NCBI GenBank assembly: GCA_021783875.1
Contig: JAJXTM010000002.1
Span: 1 to 39,667 of the forward strand
Source of the DNA: Bacteroidota bacterium
GTDB lineage: Bacteria > Bacteroidota > Ignavibacteria > Ignavibacteriales > Ignavibacteriaceae
Direction of reading: 5' to 3'
Length of the DNA: 39,667 bases
Position numbers and translations under genes: made by a program. The notes under the pieces were generated by a model. That model had not been told where the DNA came from. It was given only the letters and a program-made list of their open reading frames with translations, and searched no databases. The first letter of the stretch is position 1. Each line of letters begins with the position of its first letter. This document shows positions 36,892 to 39,667 of the stretch, piece by piece.

Positions 36892-37941
36892 TTATTTTTC
36901 TCCGATAACAAAGTAAGTATTCAAATCCCCGTTACCCACAACATTTACAGTTTCCTTAAACTCACAATTAAACTTATGTTTCACCAAATTGTAGGTTGTC
37001 TCTGTAATTGTTAATCTCCCGGGTAAGCTATAGCGTTCCATTAAATTTGCTATATTTACAGTATTCCCCCAAACATCATAAGTAAATTTTCTTAATCCCA
37101 CCACACCTGCTACTACATTACCAGAATGAGCACCAGCACGCATTGCCCATTTATAATTTAAATTTCTATTTCTGCCATCCAAATATTTTTGCATATCAAG
37201 AGCAGCGCCGACAATTCTTATAGCATGCAAATCATTTTCTTCAGGAAGTCCGCCAGCAACCATATATGAATCGCCCATTGTTTTTAATTTTTCTAATTTA
37301 TGACCATCTAAAATCGCATCGAAATTTCTAAACATTTCATTTAATTCATTAACTAAAACTTGAGGAGGCATTTCAGATGCAATTGATGTAAAGCCCTGGA
37401 AATCGGTAAATAAGAGAGTAACCATAGGGAATTCCCTTGGCTGTATAGAGCCTTTCTCTTTTAATTCTTTCACAATTTCATCAGGGAAAATATTGTGCAA
37501 TAATTCATTAGAACGATTTCGCTCTCTTTCAAGTTCAATATTCCTTTCTTTTAATTGAATATTGACCTTATGCTTATATAATGCCATTTCTATTGAAGAA
37601 TGCAGGGTACGTTCATCAAATGGTTTGATAATATATCCGAAAGGTTCAGTTATTTTTGCTTTATGAAGAGTTTCATCATCTGCTAAAGCCGTTAAATATA
37701 TAACCGGAATTTCCAAACTTGTCATTATTTTAGTAGCAGCTTCGATTCCGTCCATTTCTCCGTCAAGAATTATATCCATGAGAATTAAATCAGGGTTTAA
37801 TGCCTCTGCTTTCTGAATTATATCTTGACCCGAGCGGGCAGTACCTAAGACAGAATAACCCAATTTTTCCAGAGTTCTACTTATGTCCTTTGCAATAATA
37901 TTTTCGTCTTCTGCGATTAAAATTTTTGCTTTAGTTGTCAT
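36892..37941 (-). CDS. Response regulator receiver - class III adenylate/guanylate cyclase fusion
   Basis: REC domain KILIAEDENIIAKDI...LILMDI...YLTALAD...GYIIKPF; cyclase VTLLFTDFQGFT, LEKLKTMGDSYMVAGG, FTYDVWGNTVNIANLMER. Confidence 0.93.
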   Translation of the reverse strand: MTTKAKILIAEDENIIAKDISRTLEKLGYSVLGTARSGQDIIQKAEALNPDLILMDIILDGEMDGIEAATKIMTSLEIPVIYLTALADDETLHKAKITEPFGYIIKPFDERTLHSSIEMALYKHKVNIQLKERNIELERERNRSNELLHNIFPDEIVKELKEKGSIQPREFPMVTLLFTDFQGFTSIASEMPPQVLVNELNEMFRNFDAILDGHKLEKLKTMGDSYMVAGGLPEENDLHAIRIVGAALDMQKYLDGRNRNLNYKWAMRAGAHSGNVVAGVVGLRKFTYDVWGNTVNIANLMERYSLPGRLTITETTYNLVKHKFNCEFKETVNVVGNGDLNTYFVIGEK

Positions 37942-38118
37942 ATATTTTAAGATAAAAGCTTATATTTAGATGATTTTGTATGAAATTCTAGAAAAATTTT
38001 ATGTTATACACTATTATTTTGTAAGTCAAATATAATTTCTTGAGCCTTAAAAGTCTAATTTCAGTGAATTCCTATCCGAAATTTGCCATTATTCAATAAC
38101 AAACATAAGCTGCATAGT

Positions 38119-39078
38119 TCAAGCTTTTAGATATTGCATTTTTTTTGCAAATGCCCCGAAAATCCCTCCAGTATGAAGGAATAATACTTTTTTCCCTTTT
38201 CTTTTTTTCAGAAACTCTTCATAATAAGCTACGAAGGCTTTAGCCGTATATGCAGGGTCTAATATAATACCAGAACCTCTGGCGAAATTCTTTATTAATT
38301 TAACTTTATTTTCAGAAACATTTTTATATCCCTCTTCTGAATATCCATCGATAACTTCTAAATTTTCTTCTTTTATTTTACATTTTAATTTATAATCCAA
38401 GATACATCCTTCAGCGAGATCCAAAATTCTCTTTTTTATCTTTTCTTGATCATATAAGACATTGACACAAAATATTTTAAGGTTTAGATTCAGCAATGCT
38501 GCTCCAACTAACATCCCGGCTGCTGTACCTCCAGAACCAGAAGCTGATAGAATTCCCTGAATATTCTTTATGTTAATTTGATTTTCTAATTCCTGAATAA
38601 AAGAGATATAACCCCAGATACCAAGTGTTGTAGAACCGCCTTCCGGAATAACGTAAACTTTTTTACCTTCCATTTTCAATTTTCTACTTTGCTCAAACAT
38701 TATTTGATTAACATTTAGAAAATCATTTTTATTTAGGAATGATATTTGGGCACCAAGAAATTTATCAATAAACAAATTTCCCTCAATTTTTGATGATTCA
38801 CTTCCCCAGAGGAAAAGATTTGATTTCATACTGCATTTTGCAGATGCTATTACTGTAGCACGTGCATGATTTGATTGATCACCGCCAGTTGTAAATATTA
38901 TATCAGCCCTTTCTTTTTTGGCTTGATAAAATAGATACTCCAGTTTTCTAACTTTATTTCCCGAAAGCTCTAGACCAGTTAAATCGTCCCTTTTTATTAA
39001 AAATGGATAGCCATCAAATACAATTTCTTGAATTGGGGAGGGAATATTAGCCAGTTGGATTTTTTTAGGTATTAACAT
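38119..39078 (-). CDS. PLP-dependent D-cysteine desulfhydrase / ACC deaminase family protein
   Basis: FLIKRDDLTGLELSGNKVRKLEYLFYQAKKERADIIFTTGGDQSNHARATVIASAKCSMKSNLFLWG; YVIPEGGST; ASGSGGTAAG. Confidence 0.9.
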   Translation of the reverse strand: MLIPKKIQLANIPSPIQEIVFDGYPFLIKRDDLTGLELSGNKVRKLEYLFYQAKKERADIIFTTGGDQSNHARATVIASAKCSMKSNLFLWGSESSKIEGNLFIDKFLGAQISFLNKNDFLNVNQIMFEQSRKLKMEGKKVYVIPEGGSTTLGIWGYISFIQELENQINIKNIQGILSASGSGGTAAGMLVGAALLNLNLKIFCVNVLYDQEKIKKRILDLAEGCILDYKLKCKIKEENLEVIDGYSEEGYKNVSENKVKLIKNFARGSGIILDPAYTAKAFVAYYEEFLKKRKGKKVLFLHTGGIFGAFAKKMQYLKA

Positions 39079-39080
39079 TA

Positions 39081-39667
39081 CTAAATTTGTTCTTTATTCC
39101 TAATATATCGATTATAATAAATACGAGCACGCTCTAAATCTTCAGGAGTATCTATTGCAAGATTCTCATATTCAGTTACTACAATTTTAATTTTCATGCC
39201 GTTTTCAAGCATTCTTAGCTGCTCAAGTTTTTCAATATTTTCTAGTTCAGTGGGTTCTAAAGAAGTAAATTTTAGCAACGCGTCTTTTCGAAATACATAA
39301 AGTCCGATATGTTTATATATATCCGCATTTGATATTCGTTCGTAATTTGATTTAGCATCCCTCACATAAGGAATTGGTGAACGTGAAAAATATAGAGCAT
39401 TATTTTGATAATCAAAAACAACTTTTGGTATAGAAGGAGATTTTAGTTCTTCAACAGTTTCAATTTTCTTAACTAATGTAGAGACATTAACAGATTTGTC
39501 GAATAAAAGCGGTTCAACAGCCTGATCGATCATATCTCCAGCAATGAATGGTTCATCTCCCTGAATATTCACGATAATTTTAGCCGAGGGCAAATCCTTA
39601 GCTACATATGCAATCCGATCGGAGCCAGTTAAAATTTCTTTTGGGGTCATAACTACTTTTGCACCGA
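39081..39667 (-). CDS. kdsB: 3-deoxy-manno-octulosonate cytidylyltransferase, N-terminus beyond window edge
   Basis: Frame stays open to the window end (GAKVVMTPKEILTGSDRIAYVA...); NIQGDEPFI; KHIGLYVFRKDALLKF; LEKLEQLRMLENGMKI. Confidence 0.94.
   Translation of the reverse strand, partial: GAKVVMTPKEILTGSDRIAYVAKDLPSAKIIVNIQGDEPFIAGDMIDQAVEPLLFDKSVNVSTLVKKIETVEELKSPSIPKVVFDYQNNALYFSRSPIPYVRDAKSNYERISNADIYKHIGLYVFRKDALLKFTSLEPTELENIEKLEQLRMLENGMKIKIVVTEYENLAIDTPEDLERARIYYNRYIRNKEQI

Overview
39.7 kb AT-rich chromosomal window, probably from the Bacteroidota/Ignavibacteria part of the FCB group. That placement is inferred from a T9SS-type C-terminal sorting domain, PorV/PorQ-like and DUF4835 proteins, a serine-palmitoyltransferase-like enzyme, and frequent TTG starts without Shine-Dalgarno sites. 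It is gene-dense and mostly core-like: truA, SDR, enoyl-CoA hydratase, lepA, lepB, uvrA, tRNA-Ala(GGC), YigZ, MarR, FKBP and cyclophilin PPIases, and a partial kdsB. I saw no CRISPR array, phage, transposon or toxin-antitoxin module. The most interesting items are: (i) a compact unassigned structured RNA at about 5874-5958, with its own TTGACT-N17-TAAATT promoter, a C-rich apical loop and an intrinsic terminator, lying between convergent genes; (ii) a five-gene partner-switching cluster with three differently equipped SpoIIE phosphatases, one STAS protein and one RsbW-like kinase, next to an ECF sigma factor whose anti-sigma N-terminus lacks zinc ligands; (iii) a candidate ceramide/sphingolipid locus (SPT-like, GNAT-like, NAD-epimerase); (iv) a response-regulator/class III cyclase in which the catalytic Arg appears replaced by Leu; (v) a GC-rich palindromic patch inside an AT-rich membrane-protein gene; and (vi) a MarR gene with a direct repeat over its likely promoter. 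All assignments come from reading the sequence; no database search was run.
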